Shown: piece by piece, positions 14,770 through 22,137 of the stretch
How the letters are laid out: each line of letters opens with the position of its first letter
Position numbering within the stretch: position 1 is the first letter of the stretch
Source of the DNA: Candidatus Parvarchaeota archaeon
GTDB taxonomy: Archaea > Nanobdellota > Nanobdellia > Parvarchaeales > Parvarchaeaceae
Assembly (NCBI GenBank): GCA_025920305.1
Contig: JAPDMB010000005.1
Location: 1 to 22,821, forward strand
Length of the DNA: 22,821 nt
Direction: 5' to 3'
Made by a program: the position numbers and the translations under genes
Notes under the pieces: generated by a model
Database searches by the model: none
What the model saw: the letters and a program-made list of their open reading frames with translations, nothing else
Told to the model about the DNA's origin: nothing

Positions 14770-15051
14770 TCGTGGCGCTGAATAGCCCGTTTTCTGTCGC
14801 ATCTCCGCCATTTAAAGCGGCATCACTGTAATGCGTTGTGACATTCGACTAAGCGCCCAAATAGGGTTTGCACGCCGCAGGTCCGCTGTTTCATCCTCTT
14901 TCCTGCAAAAATCGGCCTCGCCTCATCTTTAGCTTGCAGGAATGGTATCATTTCTGTTCGGTAGCCTACACATTGGTGTACCGCATTGCTGCGGTGCGGT
15001 TTTTGTCGTGAACGGACTTCCTCCGCTGGTAAGTCACATACAGCGCCACGA
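14770..15051 (-). ncRNA. rnpB: RNase P RNA
   Basis: The minus strand carries the universal P RNA core. CR-I reads GGAGGAAGTCCG (about 15014-15025) and CR-V reads GACAGAAAACGGGC near the 3' end. The P4 strands are GTCCGTT and AACGGGC, forming 7 pairs (one G-U). The ends form an 11-base-pair P1: TCGTGGCGCTG at 15041-15051 with CAGCGCCACGA at 14770-14780. Between them is a GTGCAAACCC segment typical of the specificity domain. At about 280 nt it is compact, with little room for a P3 hairpin and no clear P1/P2 break. The RNA is the catalytic part of RNase P, which removes tRNA 5' leaders. Pop5 is encoded at 5790-6122. A TATA box lies 27-29 nt upstream. Confidence 0.93.
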
Positions 15052-15071
15052 TAGTATTAATAATATGTAGA

Positions 15072-15084
15072 AAGATATAAATAC
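15072..15084 (-). promoter_or_regulatory. TATA box of RNase P RNA
   Basis: Read on the minus strand the site is GTATTTATATCTT, centred about 27-29 nt before the P1 helix. The plus-strand reading GATATAAATAC is equally good and could drive transcription across 15105-15273. Confidence 0.55.
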
Positions 15085-15104
15085 TTTGGAATCAATTTAG
15101 AATC

Positions 15105-15170
15105 AACCTCTAGCGACGTGAGTGGAAGTTTCCGCGTCCCTTAGGAGCGGGATGAAAGCGAACCGATAAA
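15105..15170 (+). mobile_element. Candidate IS200/IS605 right-end / omega-RNA-like remnant
   Basis: The segment has the look of the 3' end of an IS200/IS605 (tnpB) element. GTGGAAGTTTCC is followed by the bulged hairpin CCGCGTCC-CTTA-GGAGCGG (about 15131-15149), and then GATGAAAGCGAACCG. In known elements this layout is the end of tnpB, which overlaps the guide-RNA scaffold and the transposase-bound hairpin. No tnpA or tnpB gene lies in the window, so it would be a solitary remnant or a stand-alone RNA. I recognise the pattern but cannot verify it. An unrelated structured leader is the main alternative. Confidence 0.35.
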
Positions 15171-15178
15171 TAGGGGGA

Positions 15179-15190
15179 AATATATAATAA
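15179..15190 (+). promoter_or_regulatory. Promoter of the uL2-uL29 ribosomal operon
   Basis: AATATATAATAA preceded by a purine-rich GGGGGA (possible BRE) is the nearest TATA box to uL2. It predicts a start near 15210 and a leader of about 60 nt, unusual in a window where most mRNAs look leaderless. Confidence 0.5.
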
Positions 15191-15204
15191 AAGTGTAACA
15201 GAAT

Positions 15205-15244
15205 AAAGGTGTAAATGGAGCGTATGAGATCCTATACACACTTT
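15205..15244 (+). promoter_or_regulatory. Leader hairpin before uL2
   Basis: AAAG-GTGTA (15205-15213) pairs with TACAC-A-CTTT (15235-15244), giving nine pairs with one bulged A around a 21-base loop. It sits in the predicted mRNA leader 30 bases before the uL2 start. A 16-codon frame, ATG 15215 to TAA 15265, begins in the loop. It could be an autoregulatory site for a ribosomal protein, but this is inference. Confidence 0.3.
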
Positions 15245-15273
15245 AGCGATGGGAAGATGTCATAAAAGGGATT

Positions 15274-15972
15274 ATGAAGGTGCCTAGGTCTAGAAGGAGG
15301 GGAAAGAGTAGGATATTCAGAGTCGACACTTTCAAGGCAATTGCAGAGGCTAAGATAATAAGGAGTAGCAACCCGATGAATTTCAAGGTAGAAGATATAA
15401 TACATGACAGTTACAGGACCTCTCCGCTGATGAAGATCAGGTTTGAGGATGGGATCGTTTCCTATATTCCGGCTTTCAACGGCGCCTACGTCGGCCAAAT
15501 CCTGCCCTATTTAAAGGGTGAAGCGAAGAACGGCAGCATAGACACGCTCAAGAACATACCGACCGGCGCAGATGTCTATAATGTGGAATTAAGACCGAAT
15601 GACGGCGGCAAACTCGTAAGAGCCGGCGGCCTGAGCGCGAAGGTCATAAAGAAGGAGAAGGGAAAAGTTTCAATCCAGCTGCCAAGCTCCAGAATAATCG
15701 ATGTGAACGAGAACTGCAGGGCGGTTATAGGGGTCATCTCAAACAGTGGCAGGAAGAACAAGCCTCTCTACAAGGCAGGGAATAACTACCATCTGAAGAA
15801 GGCAAGGGGGAGGTACTGGCCACTGACGGCTGCCGTTGCCATGAACGCTTATGAGCATAAATTCGGCGGAAAGAGAAGGAGTTCCCAGCACAAGTCGAAG
15901 AGCGTCTCCAGGAGAGCGTCACCTGGCGCTAAGGTGGGCGCTATAGCTCCGAAGAGGACTGGCGTGAAGTGA
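15274..15972 (+). CDS. rpl2: Ribosomal protein uL2
   Basis: The 232-residue protein is archaeal-type uL2 of near-normal length. SPLMKIRFEDG and YIPAFNGAYVGQIL lie in the OB-like domain. PTGADVYNVELRPNDGGKLVRAGG matches the GT-xVxNIE...PGxGGxxxRSAG element of the SH3-like domain. KKARGRYWPLTAAVAMNAYEHK and KVGAIAPKRTG mark the C-terminus. uL2 supports the peptidyl-transferase centre and subunit joining. The normally strict MNAVDHPFGGG loop is changed to MNAYEHKFGGK. AAAGGG lies 4-5 bases before ATG 15274. It starts an operon fragment: the genes uL3, uL4 and uL23 that normally precede it are not here. Confidence 0.94.
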   Translation: MKVPRSRRRGKSRIFRVDTFKAIAEAKIIRSSNPMNFKVEDIIHDSYRTSPLMKIRFEDGIVSYIPAFNGAYVGQILPYLKGEAKNGSIDTLKNIPTGADVYNVELRPNDGGKLVRAGGLSAKVIKKEKGKVSIQLPSSRIIDVNENCRAVIGVISNSGRKNKPLYKAGNNYHLKKARGRYWPLTAAVAMNAYEHKFGGKRRSSQHKSKSVSRRASPGAKVGAIAPKRTGVK

Positions 15973-15973
15973 T

Positions 15974-16360
15974 ATGGAAGAGAAGAAGTTCAGAGGCAAG
16001 AGCATAGGCGACCTGTCGAATATGCAAAAGGATGAACTGCTCAAAGTGGTAAACTCAGATCTGAGAAGGAGACTGAAGAGGAATTTTACAGATCAGGAGA
16101 AGAAGCTCATAGATAAGATAGAAAGGTCGAAGAAGACCAATAAACCTGTAAGGACGCATCTGCGTGAGATGTTCATATTGCCCTCCTTCGTAGGACTTAC
16201 GATAAACGTCCATAATGGCAAAGAGTTCGTTCCAGTCGAGATAAAACCGAACATGGTCTTTCATAGACTCGGAGAGTTCGCTATAACCGTCAAGCAGGTC
16301 AAACATGGTACACCGGGCCTATCGGCTACCAGGTCAAGCAGTTTCGTACCGATCAAGTAG
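15974..16360 (+). CDS. rps19: Ribosomal protein uS19
   Basis: The 128-residue protein has the uS19 core near the C-terminus: PVRTHLREMFILPSFVGLTI, then NVHNGKEFVPVEIKPNMVFH and LGEFAITVKQVKHGTPGL. These match the archaeal pattern ending HGxxGxxATRSS-(K/F)F-xP-K. The N-terminal 60 residues form the extra helical region seen in archaeal and eukaryotic S19/S15. It binds the small-subunit head near the A site. It starts one base after the uL2 stop, so they are co-translated. Confidence 0.94.
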   Translation: MEEKKFRGKSIGDLSNMQKDELLKVVNSDLRRRLKRNFTDQEKKLIDKIERSKKTNKPVRTHLREMFILPSFVGLTINVHNGKEFVPVEIKPNMVFHRLGEFAITVKQVKHGTPGLSATRSSSFVPIK

Positions 16361-16362
16361 CT

Positions 16363-16911
16363 ATGATAAAAGAAGTCTCAGCTAGAAGGGATAGGGTGCA
16401 GGTCTCATTGAAGCATGTGCATGAGATAATGGAGAGCGTGAAAGGCAAAGATGTGGATAAGTCCATAAAATATCTTGAGGAAGTCATTGAAAGGAAGAGA
16501 TTTATACCTTTCAATAAGTACGGCGGCAAAGGCCATAAATCCGGCGTACCAAGAGGATACCCAAAGAAAGCCGCAAAATTTGTCATCTCGTTATTGAAGG
16601 AATTAAAGTCAAATGCTAAAACTATTAATTCTGGCGTGGTCTCCATGGTCATTAAGAGATATTCGCTCGGCAGGGGAGCTTACCCTAGATTTCCGAGCGG
16701 AGCCGTCTACAGGCATGGGAAGTATACGGATCTAGCTGTGTTTAGTGAGGTCGAAGTGGAGAAGCAGAAGGAGGAAACGAAGGCTAGCGCGCCGGCTTCA
16801 GTTGAGAAGCCGCAGGCGAGCGGACAGAAGGAGGAAAGTAAGGACAATGCAACCGAAGAAAATGATAAACACGTTGATGAGGGAGCAGGTGACAAGAGAC
16901 TATCTGCTTAA
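16363..16911 (+). CDS. rpl22: Ribosomal protein uL22 with acidic/low-complexity tail
   Basis: Residues 1-128 are uL22: SLKHVHEIMESVKGKDVDKS and YLEEVIERKRFIPFNKYGGK in the helical core, GYPKKAAKFVISLLKELKSN, then the beta-hairpin KRYSLGRGAYPRFPSGAVYR, which lines the peptide exit tunnel. Residues 131-182 are an added tail rich in Glu, Lys, Ala and Ser with no clear fold. The last 65 bases of the gene (16847-16911) also encode the start of uS3 in another frame, so the tail may partly reflect overlap with the next gene. It starts 2 bases after uS19. Confidence 0.92.
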   Translation: MIKEVSARRDRVQVSLKHVHEIMESVKGKDVDKSIKYLEEVIERKRFIPFNKYGGKGHKSGVPRGYPKKAAKFVISLLKELKSNAKTINSGVVSMVIKRYSLGRGAYPRFPSGAVYRHGKYTDLAVFSEVEVEKQKEETKASAPASVEKPQASGQKEESKDNATEENDKHVDEGAGDKRLSA

Positions 16912-17518
16912 ACTCTTCAATAAGTTTGGAGTAAGTGATATAAAGCTGGAGAAGACGCCCCTCGGCGTGAGGGTCGTGATAAAGACTCCGAAGCCCAAGT
17001 CCATAATAAACCGTGCAAGCAACGAGCTTAAGCTTGCTTCAAAGAAGCTAGGCGAGATTTTCGAGCAGGCGCCGCCTAAGATAGAGGTGGAGGAGAGCGA
17101 AGATCCGATGCTCGACCCGAATGTAGTTGCCGACGCCATAGCGTTTAGGATATCCAGATTCGGTCCGATGAAGTATAAGGTGGTAGCGCATAAGATCCTT
17201 GATTCTGTAATGGCAGCTGGGGCGATAGGAGCAGAGATAGAGATAGGCGGGGTGATAAAGGAGAGGGCAGCGCATTTTAAGTTTAAGCCGAATGGAGGCA
17301 TACTTCCGAAATCAGGTCAGGTGGAGGACTATGGCGTTAGGAAAGGAAAGAAGCAGCTCCTTTTGAAGAGGGGAGCCATAGGTATAAAAGTTACAATAGT
17401 CACAAAGACTAATAAGTTTGGAGGTGTGAATATAAACAATGGAGGAGAAGTTAGAGGACCTGGAGATGGAGCTCCTGAAGATGAACATAAAGAGAACCCA
17501 GGGCCTGCAGCCAGCTGA
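16847..17518 (+). CDS. rps3: Ribosomal protein uS3 lacking the KH GXXG motif
   Basis: The 223-residue protein aligns with archaeal uS3: MREQVTRDYLLKLFNKFGVS, LEKTPLGVRVVIKTPKP, PPKIEVEESEDPMLDPNVVA (the PQIEVEEV...NPELDAxVMA element), MAAGAIGAEIEIGG and RGAIGIKVTIV. The KH loop, normally VIGRxG, reads IINRAS (residues 53-58), so the nucleic-acid-binding GXXG is gone. uS3 lines the mRNA entry channel. I start at ATG 16847 because the archaeal N-terminus begins within a few residues of it; ATG 16862 is also possible. The frame stays open upstream to 16745 but only as uL22 shadow. Its 3' tail overlaps uL29 by 80 bases. Confidence 0.88.
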   Translation: MQPKKMINTLMREQVTRDYLLKLFNKFGVSDIKLEKTPLGVRVVIKTPKPKSIINRASNELKLASKKLGEIFEQAPPKIEVEESEDPMLDPNVVADAIAFRISRFGPMKYKVVAHKILDSVMAAGAIGAEIEIGGVIKERAAHFKFKPNGGILPKSGQVEDYGVRKGKKQLLLKRGAIGIKVTIVTKTNKFGGVNINNGGEVRGPGDGAPEDEHKENPGPAAS

Positions 17519-17606
17519 TGCCGGGAAGTACAGGAGCTTGAAGAAGAAGATCGCCAAGCTGAAGAATGAGATTCGAATGAACGAGCTGAAGAAGGGAAAA
17601 GCCTGA
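17439..17606 (+). CDS. rpl29: Ribosomal protein uL29
   Basis: The 55-residue, all-helical basic protein has the two-helix hairpin of uL29: LEDLEMELLKMNIKRTQGLQ in helix one, then ADAGKYRSLKKKIAKLKNEI in helix two. It starts at ATG 17439 inside the uS3 gene, in another frame. The order uS3-uL29 is the conserved S10/spc order. uL29 sits near the exit tunnel. GGAGG (17420-17424) lies upstream, but its spacing of about 14 bases is long. It ends 11 bases from the convergent nuoN gene, and no further S10/spc genes follow. Confidence 0.88.
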   Translation: MEEKLEDLEMELLKMNIKRTQGLQPADAGKYRSLKKKIAKLKNEIRMNELKKGKA

Positions 17607-17617
17607 ATCAGCTTCCT

Positions 17618-18976
17618 CTAAGCTCCGCTTAAGAAAATTATCCCGATGAATAGCATCGCTGTCAATATCACGATGATCGATCCCTCGAGCCTGCTCTTTG
17701 GCTCGGGTTTTATCGTTTTGATCAGCGTTCGCACCTGTCCTCTCCTGTACATGTTTCTGAAAACATTGTAGTAGTAGAACGTTGAAAATAGAAGCAGGGC
17801 TATCAGTATGATAACTATCCATGTATATCCCTGAAATATCAAAGATAAGAATATCAGTAGTTTCCCAAAGAAGCCTATGGTAGGCGGGAACCCAGCCAGC
17901 GATAGGAGTCCGGCGCCCAGCCCGATCAAAGGCAACTTATCCAAGCCTCTGAGGCGGCCTAGGTCACTTATATCAGATACACCTCTCTTCTCCAGCATGG
18001 AGAGGGAGAGGAACACCAGGGCGTCTGCGGTCGCGAATGCAAAGACATAGAATACCGCCGAGTAGACGCTCAATGTGGAGAGAAGAGACACGCCGACGAA
18101 TGCGAACCCGGATTGGGCTATGCTGGAGTATATAAGCATCCTCTTGAGTTTGGACTGAGAGATCGCGGTTATGCTTGGTATGATTATGGTAGCTATGGCG
18201 ATCGTCATCAGCGTTGTCAGCATGAATCTTTCTGCAAGGGGAAAAGCGTACGTAAATATGTGTATTATCGCGATCAATGCGGCTGCTTTCAGCACGGATG
18301 ACAGGAAAGCCGTCACGGTAGAATCGGCTGCATCGTACGTATCCGGCGCCCAGGAATGAAACGGCACGATTACAGCTTCATATGATACTCCTGCAAGGAC
18401 TACCGCTATGCCGGGCAGGAAGAATAGGTAGTTGACTGAGGATACACTCAGGAAACTTAGGGAGCCTGACGACAGGTATATAAGCGATGAGCCGAACATG
18501 AGCAGAGCTATTGAAAGCAGGCTTATGAAGAGGTATTTGAACGCCCCCTCCAGGTGTCTCTTGTCCTTGAAGATCATCACAAGCGCATAGGAAGGTATCG
18601 TCATCATCTCCAGAGATATTATTAAGGACAGAAAATTGCTGGAGATCACCGTAAGGGTAGCCCCAAGCACGGCGATCAAAAATAGAGGGTCCATATACGT
18701 ATTAAGATCGTCCAGATGCAGCACCATAAAGCTGAAGATCAGCACGGATAGGGATAGTATGAAGCCGTTTATGAAGTAAGAGTACTGGGCGGAGCCGAAC
18801 AGCGCTGACTGCATGTTCCCAAAAATTAATTCAGATACGAGCGCAAGCAGGAGGACAGCTATCGTTAAGATATGGACAGGTCTGGCGGATCCGAACTTTA
18901 GAGCCCTTCTTAGCATGTCGAACAGCGGGACTATCAAAGCACCCGCTATCAGGACGTATTGCGCATTTGCTATCAT
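17618..18976 (-). CDS. nuoN: Complex I membrane subunit NuoN (antiporter-like)
   Basis: The 452-residue protein has about 14 membrane helices. The core matches NuoN: LSLIISLEMMTIPSYALVMI with the TM5 Glu (E123), VPFHSWAPDTYDAADSTVTA in the discontinuous TM7 region, SSVLKAAALIA with the TM8 Lys (K230), and KLKRMLIYSSIAQSGF. The TM7 Lys of the family (K217 in E. coli, FKLSLVPFH) is Glu here (E200, YEAVIVPFH). NuoN is one of three antiporter-like proton channels of the membrane arm. The start overlaps the nuoM stop by 4 bases. It is last in the operon and convergent with uL29. Confidence 0.92.
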   Translation of the reverse strand: MIANAQYVLIAGALIVPLFDMLRRALKFGSARPVHILTIAVLLLALVSELIFGNMQSALFGSAQYSYFINGFILSLSVLIFSFMVLHLDDLNTYMDPLFLIAVLGATLTVISSNFLSLIISLEMMTIPSYALVMIFKDKRHLEGAFKYLFISLLSIALLMFGSSLIYLSSGSLSFLSVSSVNYLFFLPGIAVVLAGVSYEAVIVPFHSWAPDTYDAADSTVTAFLSSVLKAAALIAIIHIFTYAFPLAERFMLTTLMTIAIATIIIPSITAISQSKLKRMLIYSSIAQSGFAFVGVSLLSTLSVYSAVFYVFAFATADALVFLSLSMLEKRGVSDISDLGRLRGLDKLPLIGLGAGLLSLAGFPPTIGFFGKLLIFLSLIFQGYTWIVIILIALLLFSTFYYYNVFRNMYRRGQVRTLIKTIKPEPKSRLEGSIIVILTAMLFIGIIFLSGA

Positions 18977-20388
18977 ATCCCTCCGAGATTTATGCTATTT
19001 ATTATGATGTAGGGCAGAACCCCAAGTAATATTATGATCGAAGAGAATACACCCATCTGGATCGTCTCAGCCGCATCTAGGTCATGCAGCTTTTTCACGG
19101 CAGAGGTGAATCTCTCGAACAGCACCCTCTTTATCGAGTATAGGTAGTAGGCAGTCGCTATGATCAGGGATAAGATCGGCGCCACAAACACCGGGTTGTA
19201 TTTGAAGGCCCCCAGGAAGACCAGGAATTCTCCTATGAAGTTGCTGAACCCCGGCACGCCTATTGACGAGAACACAGCTATCACAAAGAAAAGCGAGAAC
19301 AGCGGCAGCTTCCTCATAAGTCCGCCTAAAGCGCTCATGTCGTCGGTAGATGTCTGTGATTTAAGGTATCCGGTCAGGGTAAACGCCATAGGGGAGATGA
19401 ACCCATAGCTTACCATAAGAAATATGCTTCCGTCTATGCCGATCGGGTTGTTTGACATCATGCCGAGCAGTGCCACGCTCATATACAGCATGCTTGAGTA
19501 GCTGAACATCATCTTTAAGTTCCTCTGGGACAGGGCTACGAATGCAGCATAGAATGCAGATACCGCGGCTAACACCATCACCGGCGTTGAGAAGTAACTG
19601 ACCGTCCTCGGCATAAGGAATACGATGAATAGGAGAAGCACATACCCTCCTAGCTTAGAAAACAATCCGGAGAGCATCGACGTGATGCTAGTCGGAGAGT
19701 CGAAGTAGGCATCCGGCATCCACTCATGCAGGGGAAACACAGGGAATTTGATTAAAGCGGATATGAGGACAAGGCTGAAGATAGGGATAAGGTAGGCGGG
19801 ATTCATGGACCGTAAAATTGACTGCATAGCATACAGGCTGAACGACCCGGTGTACAGGAATATCATCAAGAAAGAGGTCAGGATAAGCATGCTTGAGATC
19901 TGCGTGAATATGAGGAATTTCATCGCAGAGCTGAAGGAGTTCCTGTTTCCCCATAAGAATATCATTGCGAAGGCGGAGAGGAGCGCAATCTCCATGAACA
20001 TGAACAGCCCGAGGAGGTTCGATGACATAAACATAGAGATGAGCGAAATGTAGACCAGCAGGAACATGGTATCAAATAAGGTGTTCTCCTCAGGGATGTC
20101 ATATCTGCGCGAGGGGAATATAAGGATGGGCAGAAGCACCGCAAGCAGGAGGAAGGGGAGGCTTATCCCATTCAATGCAAAGAGGATGGAGAAGTCTATG
20201 GCTCTGGATATAACAAGGCTGAATCCGCTGAACCCTGTGATTACACCGGATACAAAGATAAGCACGGTCGCTATCATCGCGGCGTAGCTGATCCAGCTCG
20301 CCCTTATCCTCAAATTAGCCGCCTTATTTAGATACAGGGCTAATATCCCCAGAATTCCCGGTACCAGCAGATACACTAGATCTACCAT
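18973..20388 (-). CDS. nuoM: Complex I membrane subunit NuoM (antiporter-like)
   Basis: The 471-residue polytopic protein has the NuoM proton-path residues: TM5 Glu in LGLFMFMEIALLSAFAMIF (E133), TM7 Lys in ALIKFPVFPLHEWMPDAYFD (K214), and TM8 Lys in SGLFSKLGGYVLLL (K245). ALSQRNLKMMFSYSSMLYMS matches the TM10 region. All three charged residues are kept, unlike NuoN. It overlaps nuoL by 7 bases and nuoN by 4. Cation/proton antiporter MrpD is a relative, but the neighbours fix the call as complex I. Confidence 0.94.
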   Translation of the reverse strand: MVDLVYLLVPGILGILALYLNKAANLRIRASWISYAAMIATVLIFVSGVITGFSGFSLVISRAIDFSILFALNGISLPFLLLAVLLPILIFPSRRYDIPEENTLFDTMFLLVYISLISMFMSSNLLGLFMFMEIALLSAFAMIFLWGNRNSFSSAMKFLIFTQISSMLILTSFLMIFLYTGSFSLYAMQSILRSMNPAYLIPIFSLVLISALIKFPVFPLHEWMPDAYFDSPTSITSMLSGLFSKLGGYVLLLFIVFLMPRTVSYFSTPVMVLAAVSAFYAAFVALSQRNLKMMFSYSSMLYMSVALLGMMSNNPIGIDGSIFLMVSYGFISPMAFTLTGYLKSQTSTDDMSALGGLMRKLPLFSLFFVIAVFSSIGVPGFSNFIGEFLVFLGAFKYNPVFVAPILSLIIATAYYLYSIKRVLFERFTSAVKKLHDLDAAETIQMGVFSSIIILLGVLPYIIINSINLGGI

Positions 20389-22136
20389 AGCTTCACGCTC
20401 CCCAGCAGCAGAATCATCAGGAGTATTACCCCTATGATGAAGATCACCATATAGCTGCTTAAATCGCCGTTTTGCAGCCTCCTGGAATGATAGGATAGGC
20501 TGAGGGACAGCGAGCCTAATTTATCCACCAATATTCTTAGTGTGTTTTCGAATGAGCCAACCATATCCCCAAACCTGGTGAAAGCCAGGCCGATCGTTGT
20601 CAGTACACGGTCATATGTCCATCCTCGGAATACCGATTTTAACCTGCGTCCCAGCCAGGCATAGGAGACATTACGGTTAAAATACAGGTAGTAAGCTGCG
20701 GACATCCCAAGCAGTGCTACTATCGAATCGAATAGCAGGAACAGTCCGAACGAATAGCTTATGGGTATTATGGAGTTGAATGCGAACAAGCTGAATCCAC
20801 CGGCCACTGAAAGCACTGAAAGGATAATAATCGGTATCTTCGCCGTAATGTCCTCTCTGACCCTTCCCGTTCCTTTGTATCTGTAGACTGTGAAAAACAG
20901 CCTGAATGAGAACAATGACGTCAAAAAGGTTGCAATCGAGAAAAGCAGCTCCACGCCTATGGAGAAATTATATGATAAAGCGGCATGCGCAAAGAATCCA
21001 AGGAATGGCGGGATGCCGGCCAGTGATGCCAGCCCGATGAAAGCCGGTATATAAAATATAGGTTTTCCGATCCTGTCCGCCCTAAGTCTGAATATATTCC
21101 TGGTCCCGAATAAGATCAAGAGCTCGCCTGCAAGCAGGAACAGCAGGGACTTGAACACAGCATGCATTATCAGATAGAACAGCGCACCGTCGGCGTTCAG
21201 AGTGGCCACCGCCAGAAACATGAATGCCAAGCTGTCTATGGTTGAATAGGCAAGGATGCGCTTCGTATCAACGCTGTCCAATGCGAGCAGGGACGATATG
21301 AAGATAGTGATCAGGCTTACAGTCAGGAGATACGGGAATATCCCGCTTGCCTGCAGGAGCGGCGACAGCACCACCAGCAGGAACACACCAGATGCAACCA
21401 TCGTCGCGGAGTGGAGCAGTGCGCTGACCGTTGTCGGAGCTTCCATCGCGTCAGGCAGCCATACATAGAATGGAAATTGGGCCGATTTGGAAAGTGCGGC
21501 TATTACGAACAGGATGGAGGCAGATATGACGTAAATCTGCGGTATCGTGCTTAAACTGGACAATATGGAGGTTATGGAGAACGTTCCGGTGTTTGCAAAT
21601 AGTATTATTATCGCGGTCAGCAGCGATACGTCGCCTATCTTTGTGAGAATCAGCGCTTTCTTTGCGGCGTCTGAGGCAGGCTTTTTGTCGTACCTGAAGC
21701 TTATCAGAAGGTAGGATGAGATGCTCATCAGCTCCCAAAATATATAGAACAGTATGAGGCTGTCTGATATAACCAAGCCGAGCATGGCAAATATGAATAA
21801 GGACATCTCAAAGTAGTATCTCTTCTGCTTTTCCCTGCGCATGTAGAATATCGAGAAGATCAGTATGAGAAGGGAGATAAAGGAGACCACGACTGCCATG
21901 AGCAGATGAAGATTGTTAGCTATGAGGGATATCTGGAATGAATAACCGCCTATTTTGAACCAGCTATAATTCTCTATGAGATTGTCAGAAAAATATGCGT
22001 AGAACATGGCTGCCGATGTGATAAAAGAAAGGAAAGCCATCGATATCGCCGTATAGCTGCTTCGGATCGTCCTCTCCCTTACAAATGCTATAAGAAACAG
22101 TGCGGCGATCATCGGAAGGAGGATCAGATATATCAT
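20382..22136 (-). CDS. nuoL: Complex I membrane subunit NuoL (antiporter-like with lateral helix)
   Basis: The 584-residue protein has TM5 Glu in LFYIFWELMSISSYLLISF (E135), TM7 Lys in SKSAQFPFYVWLPDAMEAP (K217), the family's LLHSATMVASGVF (H242) and DTKRILAYSTIDSLAFMFL. One position differs: FHLMTHAFFK of E. coli reads FYLIMHAVFK, so one His is Tyr while the next His and Lys stay. The C-terminus keeps the lateral-helix anchor motif RRLQNGDLSSYMVIFIIG, which separates NuoL from NuoM and NuoN. NuoL is the distal pump. It starts one base after the nuoK stop. Confidence 0.95.
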   Translation of the reverse strand: MIYLILLPMIAALFLIAFVRERTIRSSYTAISMAFLSFITSAAMFYAYFSDNLIENYSWFKIGGYSFQISLIANNLHLLMAVVVSFISLLILIFSIFYMRREKQKRYYFEMSLFIFAMLGLVISDSLILFYIFWELMSISSYLLISFRYDKKPASDAAKKALILTKIGDVSLLTAIIILFANTGTFSITSILSSLSTIPQIYVISASILFVIAALSKSAQFPFYVWLPDAMEAPTTVSALLHSATMVASGVFLLVVLSPLLQASGIFPYLLTVSLITIFISSLLALDSVDTKRILAYSTIDSLAFMFLAVATLNADGALFYLIMHAVFKSLLFLLAGELLILFGTRNIFRLRADRIGKPIFYIPAFIGLASLAGIPPFLGFFAHAALSYNFSIGVELLFSIATFLTSLFSFRLFFTVYRYKGTGRVREDITAKIPIIILSVLSVAGGFSLFAFNSIIPISYSFGLFLLFDSIVALLGMSAAYYLYFNRNVSYAWLGRRLKSVFRGWTYDRVLTTIGLAFTRFGDMVGSFENTLRILVDKLGSLSLSLSYHSRRLQNGDLSSYMVIFIIGVILLMILLLGSVKLW

Positions 22137-22137
22137 A

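Noticed and set aside
16745..16846. Longer N-terminus for uS3
   Set aside because: The added part is an Arg-rich shadow of the uL22 tail and goes beyond the family's N-terminus.
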